Positions 1 through 6,365 of a DNA stretch of 11,474 bases are shown piece by piece. Positions within the stretch are counted from its first letter, which is position 1. Every line of letters starts with the position of its first letter. The DNA lies in the NCBI GenBank assembly GCA_035295665.1, contig DATGIQ010000405.1, forward strand, positions 1 through 11,474, given 5' to 3'. The notes under the pieces were generated by a model, which was not told the origin of the DNA, did no database searches, and was given only the letters and a program-made list of their open reading frames with translations. Both the position numbers and the translations under genes were made by a program. The stretch comes from DATGIQ01 sp035295665 (GTDB lineage: Bacteria; Planctomycetota; Planctomycetia; Gemmatales; Gemmataceae).

Positions 1-125
1 GCCTGGTGGTGTCCGTTTTGCAACAGGACACTTCCTGCAAAGCGAGCCTACGCGGCAAGCGCCTGATTGCCGGCTGGGACGAAGAGGCCCTGTTGAAAAT
101 CTTGACCGCATTTTCTGGGAAATAA
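1..125 (+). CDS. 3' end of an upstream reading frame, unknown product (partial)
   Basis: Reading from base 3, an open frame of about 40 codons runs in from the left edge and stops at TAA 123-125. Its last residues read RLIAGWDEEALLKILTAFSGK-like sequence, amphipathic and mostly with G or C in third codon positions, as expected of a real gene here. I do not recognise the product. It does not match the part of the DUF1349-type domain missing from the next gene, so it is not simply that gene in another frame. The stop lies one base before the next possible start codon. Only the tail is visible, and a second frame is also open across this stretch, so confidence is low. Confidence 0.35.
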   Translation, partial: LVVSVLQQDTSCKASLRGKRLIAGWDEEALLKILTAFSGK

Positions 126-126
126 G

Positions 127-1230
127 ATGCGATTGCCTTGCGTGTCAGGCGGGCTGGTCTTCTTCGCCGATGCCGACAACTACTTCAGCTTTTACAACAA
201 TCGGAATGCCGATCCGGCCCACTCACCCCTGGTTCAAGTTTCCAGCACGTGGGAAACCGCGGCCAATCCTCAATATGGCGGCGTTTCGTCCGCGGATTGG
301 GATCCGTCGCAGTATAATTCGGTGAAGCTGCGTGTGGAAGGGACTCCGACCCAGATCACGTTCCTTTACGATTACACGGGTGCGGGTTTTCAAGTGGCCG
401 GCACCGTGTCGAGCACTGCCCAGCCGGATGTGTTCGCCTTTCTGTCCTCTCTGGCCGGCAAACAGGTTGGCCTGTTAACCGACACGGGCGGCGGCTTCAA
501 TAACAGCCCCTTCTCGTTCAGCTACTTCAAGACCAACCTGGTGGTCTACCCCTACGAAGATGTCTTTGCCGGCAGCTTCAATTCCGCCCTTCCCTGGACC
601 TTCAATGTAACCGGCAACAATCCCAGCGACACGGAAGACCCAAGCCATTATGCGTTTTCGCCCAGCTCGTTGGATATTACGGCCCAAGGCGGCTCGCTCT
701 ACGCGGCCAACAACAGCGCACACAACATTCCCAATCTCACGGTCGTGGCCCAACCGGATAACTGGTATGTCTACACCGCCGTCAGCACCGATTGGTCGAT
801 GGCCTCCACGAATACGTATGTCCATGCCGGGCTGATCTTCTTCAGCGACGCAGACAACTACTTCAGCTTTTACAACAACCGCAATGCCGACCCAGCACAC
901 ACGCCCGCGGTTCAGGTCTCCTCAACGGCGGAATTTGGCGCCAGTGCACGCTACGGCGGGATCTCTTCGCTTGACTGGATTCCGACCACGGACCCCGTCC
1001 GGTTACTTGTGGTAGGGACGCCCACCAGCGTCAATTTCTACTTCAATCACACCGGCACCTGGCAAAAGGCCTTCGGCCAGGTATCGAGCACTTCCCAGCC
1101 GGACGTGTTCGGCCTGCTCACCAATCTGGTAGGCAACCAGGTGGGTCTGGAAACGGACACAGGCGCCGGCTTCAACACCAGCCCGTTCTCGTTCCAGTTC
1201 TTCCGGACCAACTTGCAGGTGGCACCGTGA
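127..1230 (+). CDS. Repeat protein with one and a half DUF1349-type (concanavalin-like) domains, probably 5'-truncated
   Basis: The 367-residue frame contains a domain repeated with a 226-residue (678-bp) period. The second copy (about residues 144-367) is complete. It opens with a Y-x-D-x-F-x-G segment, continues with LYAANNSAHNIPNL, and then has AGLIFFSDADNYFSFYNN. This order resembles DUF1349/beta-xylosidase C-terminal lectin-like domains, which bind carbohydrate in many secreted proteins. The first copy starts abruptly at GGLVFFADADNYFSFYNN, about 80 residues into the domain, after only six unrelated residues. There is no signal peptide, although such a protein should be secreted. A GGGA about 8 bases before ATG 127 is at best a weak ribosome site. 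I infer a gene truncated by deletion or rearrangement; it may be expressed as a chimera or be a pseudogene. Stop TGA is at 1228-1230. The domain call is from pattern memory. Confidence 0.65.
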   Translation: MRLPCVSGGLVFFADADNYFSFYNNRNADPAHSPLVQVSSTWETAANPQYGGVSSADWDPSQYNSVKLRVEGTPTQITFLYDYTGAGFQVAGTVSSTAQPDVFAFLSSLAGKQVGLLTDTGGGFNNSPFSFSYFKTNLVVYPYEDVFAGSFNSALPWTFNVTGNNPSDTEDPSHYAFSPSSLDITAQGGSLYAANNSAHNIPNLTVVAQPDNWYVYTAVSTDWSMASTNTYVHAGLIFFSDADNYFSFYNNRNADPAHTPAVQVSSTAEFGASARYGGISSLDWIPTTDPVRLLVVGTPTSVNFYFNHTGTWQKAFGQVSSTSQPDVFGLLTNLVGNQVGLETDTGAGFNTSPFSFQFFRTNLQVAP

Positions 1231-1248
1231 AGTAACCCGACAAGAACC

Positions 1249-1325
1249 GGCAGCCCACAAGCCTCTGGCGACAGCGTCGAGGATCGCGCGACCCTTCGCT
1301 ATCTCCTCGGTGCTTGTGGGCTGCC
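1249..1325. terminator. Long inverted repeat between convergent genes, possible bidirectional terminator
   Basis: GGCAGCCCACAAGC (1249-1262) is the exact reverse complement of GCTTGTGGGCTGCC (1312-1325). This gives a 14-bp perfect stem with a 49-base loop, and the loop holds a smaller dyad, CGAGGA/TCCTCG. It sits in the 120-bp gap between two convergent genes, where a two-way terminator would be expected. There is no T-run on either side, so intrinsic termination is not proven. A perfect 14-bp repeat at this distance is unlikely by chance. Confidence 0.5.
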
Positions 1326-1350
1326 TGATCTGGCACGGCTTATTCACTCG

Positions 1351-2202
1351 TTAGGACCGAGCCAAGGCCATCAGGCGTTGCTCGGGGTTGTGCCGCACGC
1401 CGTGGGAGGAAGTCCAGGGGGGGGTCCAGCCGCGGCTCTCCAGAAGCTCGGAGAACTCCGCGAGGGAATCCACGACAATTTCCGGCCGGTACGCGTAGCC
1501 GTGCAAATCGTCCGCACACGTCCCGCCGCTGAGGACCAGAACGGTATGGTAGCCGAGCTGCACGCCGCCCAGGATGTCGGTTTCCACCGTGTCGCCGATG
1601 ATGGTCGTCTCGTCGGTAGTGAGACCGAGTTCCTTGCGGGCGGCCCGCATCATGACCGGGCTCGGCTTACCGACGCTGAAGGCGCGGACACCCGTGGCTA
1701 ATTCCAACATCGCCACCATTGCCCCGCAGCCGGGGCGCAGACCGTCCTGCGTGGGGCAATTGGGATCAAGATTGGTGGCGATCAATTTGGCACCGCCCAG
1801 GATCATGCGCACTGCCGCCTCCACCAGCTCAAGATTGAAGGTGCGCCCTTCTCCAACGACGACATAATCCGGCTCGTGATCCACCACGGCGTAGCCGTTT
1901 TGGTGCAACGCATTCAACAAGCCGCCCTCGCCAATCACGAACGCCGTCCCATTCGGCTTCTGCTGGGCCAGGAATCGCGCGGTTGCCATGGCGCTGGTGA
2001 AAATGTGCTCTTCTTCCACCTCGATCCCCAAGCGCGCTACCTTGGCGACCACGTCCCGGCGGGTACGTTGGCTATTGTTAGTGAGCAAGAGAAATGGGAT
2101 CCGCCGCGCCCGCAGTTGCCCGACGAACGCATCCGCACCGGGAATCAGCTCCGTGCCACGGTAGAGTACACCGTCCATATCGATGAGATAGCCATGCTTC
2201 AT
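1351..2202 (-). CDS. HAD-IIA family sugar/nucleotide phosphatase, NagD-like
   Basis: The protein has 283 residues, close to the family's usual 250-300. All four HAD motifs are visible: DMDGVLYRG (nucleophile Asp8, acid/base Asp10), the phosphate-binding TNN at 41-43 within LLLTNNSQRTR, Lys179 in VGKP, and GDTVETDI at 203-210 with metal-binding Asp204 and Asp209. The NLDPNCPTQDG and PGCGAM segments between motifs II and III are typical of subclass IIA (NagD, p-nitrophenyl phosphatase). It should be a cytoplasmic Mg-dependent phosphatase of small phosphorylated metabolites; the natural substrate cannot be read from sequence. ATG 2202 is chosen because a strong GAGGAGG ribosome site lies a few bases upstream (2207-2214) and the HAD domain begins at once; a start 20 codons earlier would read through that site. 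A dyad overlaps its leader. Confidence 0.9.
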   Translation of the reverse strand: MKHGYLIDMDGVLYRGTELIPGADAFVGQLRARRIPFLLLTNNSQRTRRDVVAKVARLGIEVEEEHIFTSAMATARFLAQQKPNGTAFVIGEGGLLNALHQNGYAVVDHEPDYVVVGEGRTFNLELVEAAVRMILGGAKLIATNLDPNCPTQDGLRPGCGAMVAMLELATGVRAFSVGKPSPVMMRAARKELGLTTDETTIIGDTVETDILGGVQLGYHTVLVLSGGTCADDLHGYAYRPEIVVDSLAEFSELLESRGWTPPWTSSHGVRHNPEQRLMALARS

Positions 2203-2214
2203 TCTTTCCTCCTC

Positions 2215-2259
2215 ATGCTCAACATGTGAGCATTTGATGAACCGTGGAGAGGAATTCAA
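2215..2259 (-). promoter_or_regulatory. Possible promoter with dyad in the leader of the HAD gene
   Basis: On the minus strand a TTGAAT box (2254-2259) and a TCAAAT box (2232-2237), 16 bp apart, resemble -35 and -10 elements (four of six matches each). A perfect 7-5-7 dyad, ATGCTCA-ACATG-TGAGCAT (2215-2233), overlaps the -10 box and ends right beside the ribosome site. It could be an operator or a leader hairpin. A few such dyads are expected by chance in a window of this size, so only its position makes it notable. Confidence 0.3.
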
Positions 2260-2408
2260 CAACCAGGAGAGGACAGCCAGGCAAGACAGAACGACAAGTC
2301 CGGTCGATTCTTCGCAAGTCCCATGCCAGTTTGTGTTGCGCGGAGTTCGCTGCCGTGTAATTCCTTATGGGTTCAGCAACTAGGGGCTCGGCGCGCTGCA
2401 TTCACGAC

Positions 2409-2449
2409 GATGTCCGCACCGCCGCGCCTGCATAAAGTGCGGGCACATC
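2409..2449 (-). terminator. Hairpin downstream of the membrane-protein gene, possible terminator
   Basis: GATGTCCGCAC (2409-2419) pairs over 11 bp with GTGCGG and ACATC (2437-2449), with a two-base bulge at 2443-2444 and a 17-base loop. It begins 31 bases past the stop of the minus-strand gene that ends at 2480, a plausible place for a terminator. No U-run follows in the minus-strand transcript. The remainder of the 277-bp gap between 2202 and 2480 shows nothing else I can support as a gene or RNA. Confidence 0.35.
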
Positions 2450-2479
2450 CTGCTGCAATGGCTACCAGACGCAGAATCT

Positions 2480-2944
2480 TCACGTTGCGGCAGGCGTGGA
2501 ATCTTCAGGCCGGGACCCAGTGTCGTTTTTCCATGCCGGCTTCGACCATCTCTCCGAGCGTTTTCGGAGTAGACCGACCACGACAAACAGACCCAGGGGG
2601 ACCATGTTGATCACGGGGCCAACGCCGAGCTGGAAGGAGCCACGAATATCAAACCAATGGACGAGAGCAATCAGCCCCCAGAAAATCGTCAGGGCCAAGT
2701 GGAACGGCCAGCTTCGCTCGTAATGCCAGAAGAACCAAAGTGCGATCAGGCCAGCGAAGATGAGGAGAGAGGCGAATTCCTGCATGACGTGCAGGGTATG
2801 CGGATTGTCTTGGCTGATGCCCCGAATGAGATCGCTCACGGCGGAGGGAAGCAAACCCGTACCGAGCAAGAGCACGCCGATGCCGGCAAGGAGAAACAGG
2901 ACACCGACGAGACCGTACAACCCTCGGGCAAGCATTTTGCACAT
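2480..2944 (-). CDS. Four-helix membrane protein of unknown function
   Basis: This 154-residue protein has about four hydrophobic segments: residues 10-33 (GLYGLVGVLFLLAGIGVLLL), 58-73, 80-97 and 107-125. A polar, charged C-terminal tail of about 30 residues follows. Between the first and second helices lies a loop containing DNPHTLHVMQEF. I recognise no catalytic motif and cannot place it in a named family. It starts one base after the stop of the RibD-C-like gene (TAA, one base, ATG), so translation is very likely coupled and both are probably on one mRNA. The start at 2944 is supported by that coupling; another ATG three codons further in would change little. The link to the reductase-like gene is positional only. 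Confidence 0.75.
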   Translation of the reverse strand: MCKMLARGLYGLVGVLFLLAGIGVLLLGTGLLPSAVSDLIRGISQDNPHTLHVMQEFASLLIFAGLIALWFFWHYERSWPFHLALTIFWGLIALVHWFDIRGSFQLGVGPVINMVPLGLFVVVGLLRKRSERWSKPAWKNDTGSRPEDSTPAAT

Positions 2945-2945
2945 T

Positions 2946-3464
2946 TTATCTCTGAATTCCGTACTCTAAGCCGATAATACCTGTCTTGTACACCTTGTGC
3001 CCGGTCAACTTCAACTTTGCCCGCCCGGCCGGGGAAGGAAGCAGCGGAATTCCGCCACCCAAAAGCACGGGCTCCACAGCGACCTCCACGGTATCCACGA
3101 GTCGCGCATCGAGGAGAGTGCGGAAAAGCGCACCTCCACCAAACAGCCAGATGTCTTTGCCGGACTCCGCCCGCAGACGGCCAACCGCCTCCTCCACCTT
3201 GCCGCTAATGACCGTGATGTCCGGATGATCCCGTGGCCGCAGAGTGCCGGATACCACGACGAGCTTCATTCCCGGCATCATGCCGCCACCGCCGCCGGCC
3301 GACATGGCTTCGAAGGTACGGCGGCCCATGAGGAGCGTGTCGAAGCGCTGGTATGTCTTCTGGAAATCCATGTCAGGGTCCATGAGGATCCAGTCGTACT
3401 CCCCGTTGGGGCCGGCCAGGTAGCCGTCCAGACTCATGGCGACCGCATAGCAAATCCGCCGCAT
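2946..3464 (-). CDS. RibD C-terminal / dihydrofolate-reductase-like family protein
   Basis: The 172-residue protein has the compact single-domain layout of stand-alone RibD-C proteins (about 170-190 residues). It opens with AMSLDGYLAGPNGEYDW, the usual first strand and substrate loop. LLMGRRTFEAM follows at about residues 44-54, then a cofactor-loop-like segment DIWLFGGGALFRTLLD and the late LVDTVEVAVEPVLLGGGIPL. These match NAD(P)H-dependent reductases related to RibD and DHFR. Small members like this are commonly annotated as dihydrofolate reductase family, but most have no proven substrate, so folate or riboflavin activity should not be assumed. GGAGG (reverse complement of 3470-3474) five bases upstream fixes the ATG at 3464. 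It is the first gene of a two-gene unit with the membrane protein and is divergent from the BlaI-type operon. Confidence 0.88.
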   Translation of the reverse strand: MRRICYAVAMSLDGYLAGPNGEYDWILMDPDMDFQKTYQRFDTLLMGRRTFEAMSAGGGGGMMPGMKLVVVSGTLRPRDHPDITVISGKVEEAVGRLRAESGKDIWLFGGGALFRTLLDARLVDTVEVAVEPVLLGGGIPLLPSPAGRAKLKLTGHKVYKTGIIGLEYGIQR

Positions 3465-3515
3465 GCGAACCTCCGCCTCGGGAAGAAAGCTGAGAACCTG
3501 GCGATCCAGGCCCCG

Positions 3516-3544
3516 ATTATGGTCACGCCAATGGCGGCAAGCAA
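3516..3544 (-). promoter_or_regulatory. Candidate promoter for the RibD-C-like/membrane-protein pair
   Basis: On the minus strand TTGCTT (3539-3544) and CATAAT (3516-3521) are separated by exactly 17 bp, about 50 bp upstream of the ATG at 3464. The -10 box matches five of six consensus bases and the -35 box only the TTG part. The site lies back to back with the stronger promoter of the BlaI-type operon, with about 16 bp between the two -35 boxes. Confidence 0.35.
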
Positions 3545-3560
3545 GGGCCGCCCTTTGCGA

Positions 3561-3588
3561 TTGACACCCAGTGGCCGCTCGTTATATT
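3561..3588 (+). promoter_or_regulatory. Strong sigma-70-type promoter of the BlaI/BlaR-like operon
   Basis: A perfect TTGACA (3561-3566), a 16-bp spacer and TATATT (3583-3588, five of six) make this the best housekeeping-type promoter in the window. Transcription would begin near 3595, leaving a leader of about 97 nt before the ATG at 3692. The end of the -10 box and the predicted start point are covered by two tandem dyads, so a protein bound there would block RNA polymerase. This is the arrangement expected for an autoregulated repressor. Confidence 0.65.
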
Positions 3589-3614
3589 TGGCGAACCAAA
3601 TTTGGGAAACCAAA
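3587..3614. promoter_or_regulatory. Two tandem dyads, probable operator of the BlaI-type repressor
   Basis: TTTGGCGAACCAAA (3587-3600) is followed without a gap by TTTGGGAAACCAAA (3601-3614). Both are TTTGG-N4-CCAAA dyads, with centres 14 bp apart. They overlap the -10 box and the presumed transcription start of the operon encoding a dimeric winged-helix repressor. By scanning I found no other copy in the window. The sequence differs from the TACA-N2-TGTA core known for staphylococcal BlaI/MecI and for CopY, which would mean a different specificity. That this repressor binds here is inference from position and symmetry. Confidence 0.65.
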
Positions 3615-3691
3615 CCTCGGTGGATTTCCCATGCATCCGTCGTCGGGATAGAAATGGCCCGAACCAACTGTTGTCCAGGGAGGGACCAGCG

Positions 3692-4075
3692 ATGGCACGT
3701 CCGCCGTCCAAGGATCTGACCGAGCGCGAGCTGGAAGTGATGCATGTGTTTTGGCGGCACGGCGAAATGACCGCCGCCCTGGCCCGCGACCAGCTCGCCG
3801 TGAACGGTCTCGACCGTACCTACACTACGATTGCCACCCTCGTGCGCATCCTTCACGAAAAAGGCTTCCTTGAACAAATCAACAACGAACGGCCCTTTCG
3901 GTATGCGCCAAGCCGATCGTACGAGGCCGTCTCCGGACGGTTACTCGGGGAAGTGCTCGACCGGGTATTCCGTGGCTCACGCGAGCAGCTCTTGTTGCGG
4001 CTCGTGGAACAGCGCCGGTTGACGCCAAACGAACGGGCGCTATTGCAGTCCATTCTGCGGGAGGAGGACCAATGA
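3692..4075 (+). CDS. BlaI/MecI/CopY-family transcriptional repressor
   Basis: The 127-residue protein has the family's usual length. The N-terminal winged helix-turn-helix spans about residues 8-75: LTERELEVMHVFW, then the recognition-helix region RTYTTIATLVRILHEKGFL (42-60), then the wing ERPFRYAPS. The helical C-terminal part (about 80-127) should mediate dimerisation. In BlaI/MecI, as I recall, the protease-sensitive bond is Asn-Phe in a LNF segment of this part; the aligned position here appears to be Arg103-Leu104, so the cleavage rule may differ. ATG 3692 is chosen because AGGGAGGG lies about 8 bases upstream and the domain starts at once; the frame is open further up, but that would run through the operator. 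It overlaps the protease gene by ATGA, so the two are co-translated. No copper-binding CxC motif is seen, which argues against CopY. Confidence 0.9.
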   Translation: MARPPSKDLTERELEVMHVFWRHGEMTAALARDQLAVNGLDRTYTTIATLVRILHEKGFLEQINNERPFRYAPSRSYEAVSGRLLGEVLDRVFRGSREQLLLRLVEQRRLTPNERALLQSILREEDQ

Positions 4076-6294
4076 ACGATCTCGCCATCCGCATATTCTG
4101 GCTCATGGGGCAGGTCACGCTTCTCTCTCTTGCGGCCGCCGGGCTCAGCGCCCTACTTTCCCGCTACCGTCCAGGAGCCGGGGCCGGTGTGGCGCTGGCA
4201 GGGCTCGGCGGCCTCGTTATCCTGACTCTGTTGGCGGCGAGTCCGATGCCCGTCTGGTGGTCATGGTCTCAGTTACTTCATGGGGAGGAAATCTCTCCCC
4301 CGACCGGGCCGGATCTTGCAATCTCCGCATCCCACACTCTGCCCGGCCAAAACGCGGAAGAAACGCCTTCGCCAACCGGCTCCCCATCCATGAGTTCCCT
4401 ACCCGCCGCTGAGGGATGGACCCTCGGCGGCCTTCGCCGACTCTGGAGCCAACTCCGCCCCATCGGTAGGGCGGCCCGTCGAAGCCCGATCTGGGGACCC
4501 TATGTGAGCGTGGTTCTGCTGGCGGGTACGTGCTTTTTTGTGATTCGGATGCTCATCGGCCTCCATGCGGTCCGCCGCTGGCAAACGAATAGCCGGCCGG
4601 TCGACGATCCCGCCCTTCTTGCCTTGCTGACCCAGATGCATCATCAGATGGGGTGCCGTCGCGCCATCGATCTGCGCGAAACCACCGATGTCGGGGGGCC
4701 AGTGACGGTCGGTTGGCGGCGTCCGATCGTGCTCCTGCCTTTACCATGGCGCACCTGGAGCGAGGAGGAACTCCGGGCGGCATTGGCTCATGAGGTCGCT
4801 CATGTTCGTCGGGCGGACTATGCGGCCTGGCTGCTGGCCCGCTTCAGCGTGGCGTTGCATTTCTACCATCCACTCGCCCATTGGCTGGCAGCCCGGCTGC
4901 ACTTGCAACAGGAGTTGGCTGCCGACGCCCTGGGGGCTCGCCATGCCGGCGGCCGGCGGGTGTACATGAGGGCGCTGGCCCGGCTGGCATTGCGGCAAGA
5001 GGAAACCCGATGTGCGGAGCCGGCCAGGGCGTTCCTGGCGATCCGCGAAACGTTGCTCAGGAGGATTGCCATGTTACGGACAGAGGAGACAAGCCGCGGC
5101 GGGACCTGGTGTCGGCCGCTGGCGGTCCTGGTACTGGGTCTCGTTATCGTAGGCGTCTCGGCCTTGCGCGATCCGGCACAGGCTAGGGAGAAGCCATCTG
5201 CAAAAAACCCGGAAACGAAGCCTGCGCCGACACCGGGCTTGGAATCGGGCGAAAAGTCAACGGCGGTCCAACGGCCACCGTTTGAGTACCTGTTTTGTGC
5301 TCCCGAGGCAGCGGGCTTTTTCGCATTTCGTCCGTCGATCTATTTCCGTTTGGACCCGCGGAGGAAGGAGGAAGCCAACAAAGCCATTGCCGCCGTGTTG
5401 AAAGAGTTTGGCGGCCCGGAGTCATTTCCGAAGGTCGAAGAGATCGAACAGATCAGTGGCTGTATTTTTCTGAAATACAATGAAAAAGCTCCCAAAGGCC
5501 AGCGTGGCCAGCTGATGGGGAGCTTGCTCATCCTCCGCACGGCCAATGCGCACGATTGGAAGCAAACCCTCGAGGGCCTCGTCACAAAGATCCTCCCCAT
5601 TCCGTACGAAGGACAGACGTATTACAAGATAGCCGTCAGCGATTTCAAGAATCCCGCCATGGCTGAGATGTCAGCGGCCATGCTCACGGGAGACGCCAAA
5701 ACGTTTTACTTCTTCCAACCAGACGCGCACACGTTGGCCATGGGTTCGGAGGAGCAGTTCAAAGAGATGATCCGCAACGGTCCCAGAGCCAAGCCTGCCT
5801 GGGCAGTGGCCGCCGGCTGGGAGCATGTCGAGCACAGCGTCTTTGCCGCTGCCCTCACCAACCAGGATCAGCGCTTCGCCAAGGAATGGCTGAAAGCCCC
5901 GCCGGACGAGGTTCCGGGAGAGGCCCGCACTGCGATGGCGAAGACCACCGACCTGGTGCTGGGCATTGATTATGATGGCGAACTGCGGAGCGATCTATTC
6001 ACGGCTTGTGCCACTCAGGAAGACGCGGTCGCTGTAGCGAACATCGCCCTTCAGTGCATTCGCAAGGGCCAGGCGCTGCTCGACGCAACCCAGGGAACGT
6101 CTCACGACGCGGAGCCCGAGCTGCTGTGGTGCAAGAGGTTTCTGGAACAGACGAGTGTCGGCCTGCAGCGTGGAGCGGGCGATCGGAAAGCAGCCCTCGT
6201 GCATATTCAGGGTCATGTGAAGGCAAACGTTCCGGAGTTGATCGAGTTGTTGACCAAGGCGAAGGTCGAAGCCGTGGAGGAGAAGGACAATTAG
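4072..6294 (+). CDS. BlaR1-like M56 membrane metalloprotease with a novel C-terminal sensor-like domain
   Basis: The protein has 740 residues. Hydrophobic helices lie near 9-30, 37-57, 142-164 and 347-364. The M56 zinc-protease core carries HEVAH at 240-244 (ligands His240 and His244, catalytic Glu241) and the third ligand Glu281 in QQELAAD, with the usual FYHPLAHWLAARL between them. After the last helix come a Pro/Lys-rich linker (about 370-402) and a domain of about 340 residues, presumably outside the membrane. In BlaR1/MecR1 that place holds a penicillin-binding domain of about 250 residues. Here I see no coherent SxxK, SxN and KTG set, so beta-lactam sensing is unlikely. The domain has alpha/beta character with segments such as FFAFRPSIYF and PDAHTLAMGSEEQF, but I cannot name it. 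By analogy the protease would trigger loss of the adjacent repressor. The gene begins inside the repressor's stop codon (ATGA). The family call is firm; the signal is unknown. Confidence 0.88.
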   Translation: MNDLAIRIFWLMGQVTLLSLAAAGLSALLSRYRPGAGAGVALAGLGGLVILTLLAASPMPVWWSWSQLLHGEEISPPTGPDLAISASHTLPGQNAEETPSPTGSPSMSSLPAAEGWTLGGLRRLWSQLRPIGRAARRSPIWGPYVSVVLLAGTCFFVIRMLIGLHAVRRWQTNSRPVDDPALLALLTQMHHQMGCRRAIDLRETTDVGGPVTVGWRRPIVLLPLPWRTWSEEELRAALAHEVAHVRRADYAAWLLARFSVALHFYHPLAHWLAARLHLQQELAADALGARHAGGRRVYMRALARLALRQEETRCAEPARAFLAIRETLLRRIAMLRTEETSRGGTWCRPLAVLVLGLVIVGVSALRDPAQAREKPSAKNPETKPAPTPGLESGEKSTAVQRPPFEYLFCAPEAAGFFAFRPSIYFRLDPRRKEEANKAIAAVLKEFGGPESFPKVEEIEQISGCIFLKYNEKAPKGQRGQLMGSLLILRTANAHDWKQTLEGLVTKILPIPYEGQTYYKIAVSDFKNPAMAEMSAAMLTGDAKTFYFFQPDAHTLAMGSEEQFKEMIRNGPRAKPAWAVAAGWEHVEHSVFAAALTNQDQRFAKEWLKAPPDEVPGEARTAMAKTTDLVLGIDYDGELRSDLFTACATQEDAVAVANIALQCIRKGQALLDATQGTSHDAEPELLWCKRFLEQTSVGLQRGAGDRKAALVHIQGHVKANVPELIELLTKAKVEAVEEKDN

Positions 6295-6321
6295 CAGCTC
6301 GGCGTGGTCGCTGCGGAGCCG

Positions 6322-6353
6322 GGGCAGCAGCCGCCCGTGGATGGCTGCTGTCC
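6322..6353. terminator. Hairpin between convergent protease and P450 genes, possible bidirectional terminator
   Basis: CAGCAGCC (6325-6332) pairs with GGCTGCTG (6343-6350) around a 10-base loop. Outer pairs (one G-U, two G-C) extend the stem to about 11 bp, covering 6322-6353. It lies in the 71-bp gap between the ends of two convergent genes. The stem is GC-rich but has no clear T-run on either side, so it is a structural candidate only. Confidence 0.45.
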
Positions 6354-6365
6354 TGGTTCCATGCA

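Noticed and set aside
475..900. Minus-strand open frame opposite the DUF1349-type gene
   Set aside because: Low-complexity Val/Ala/Gly/Arg translation without domain or ribosome site, fully antisense to a clear repeat-domain gene.
2203..2262. 20-codon longer start for the HAD phosphatase
   Set aside because: It would translate through a strong GAGGAGG site, and the HAD nucleophile motif normally lies within the first dozen residues.
3602..3691. 30-codon longer start for the BlaI-type repressor
   Set aside because: It begins inside the dyad operator close to the predicted transcription start and precedes the AGGGAGGG ribosome site of the normal start.
5400..5660. SxxK sequences (SFPK, SDFK) in the protease C-terminal domain as a possible penicillin-binding active site
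   Set aside because: They are not followed by SxN and KTG motifs at proper spacing and their context does not resemble transpeptidases; chance tetrapeptides are the simpler explanation.
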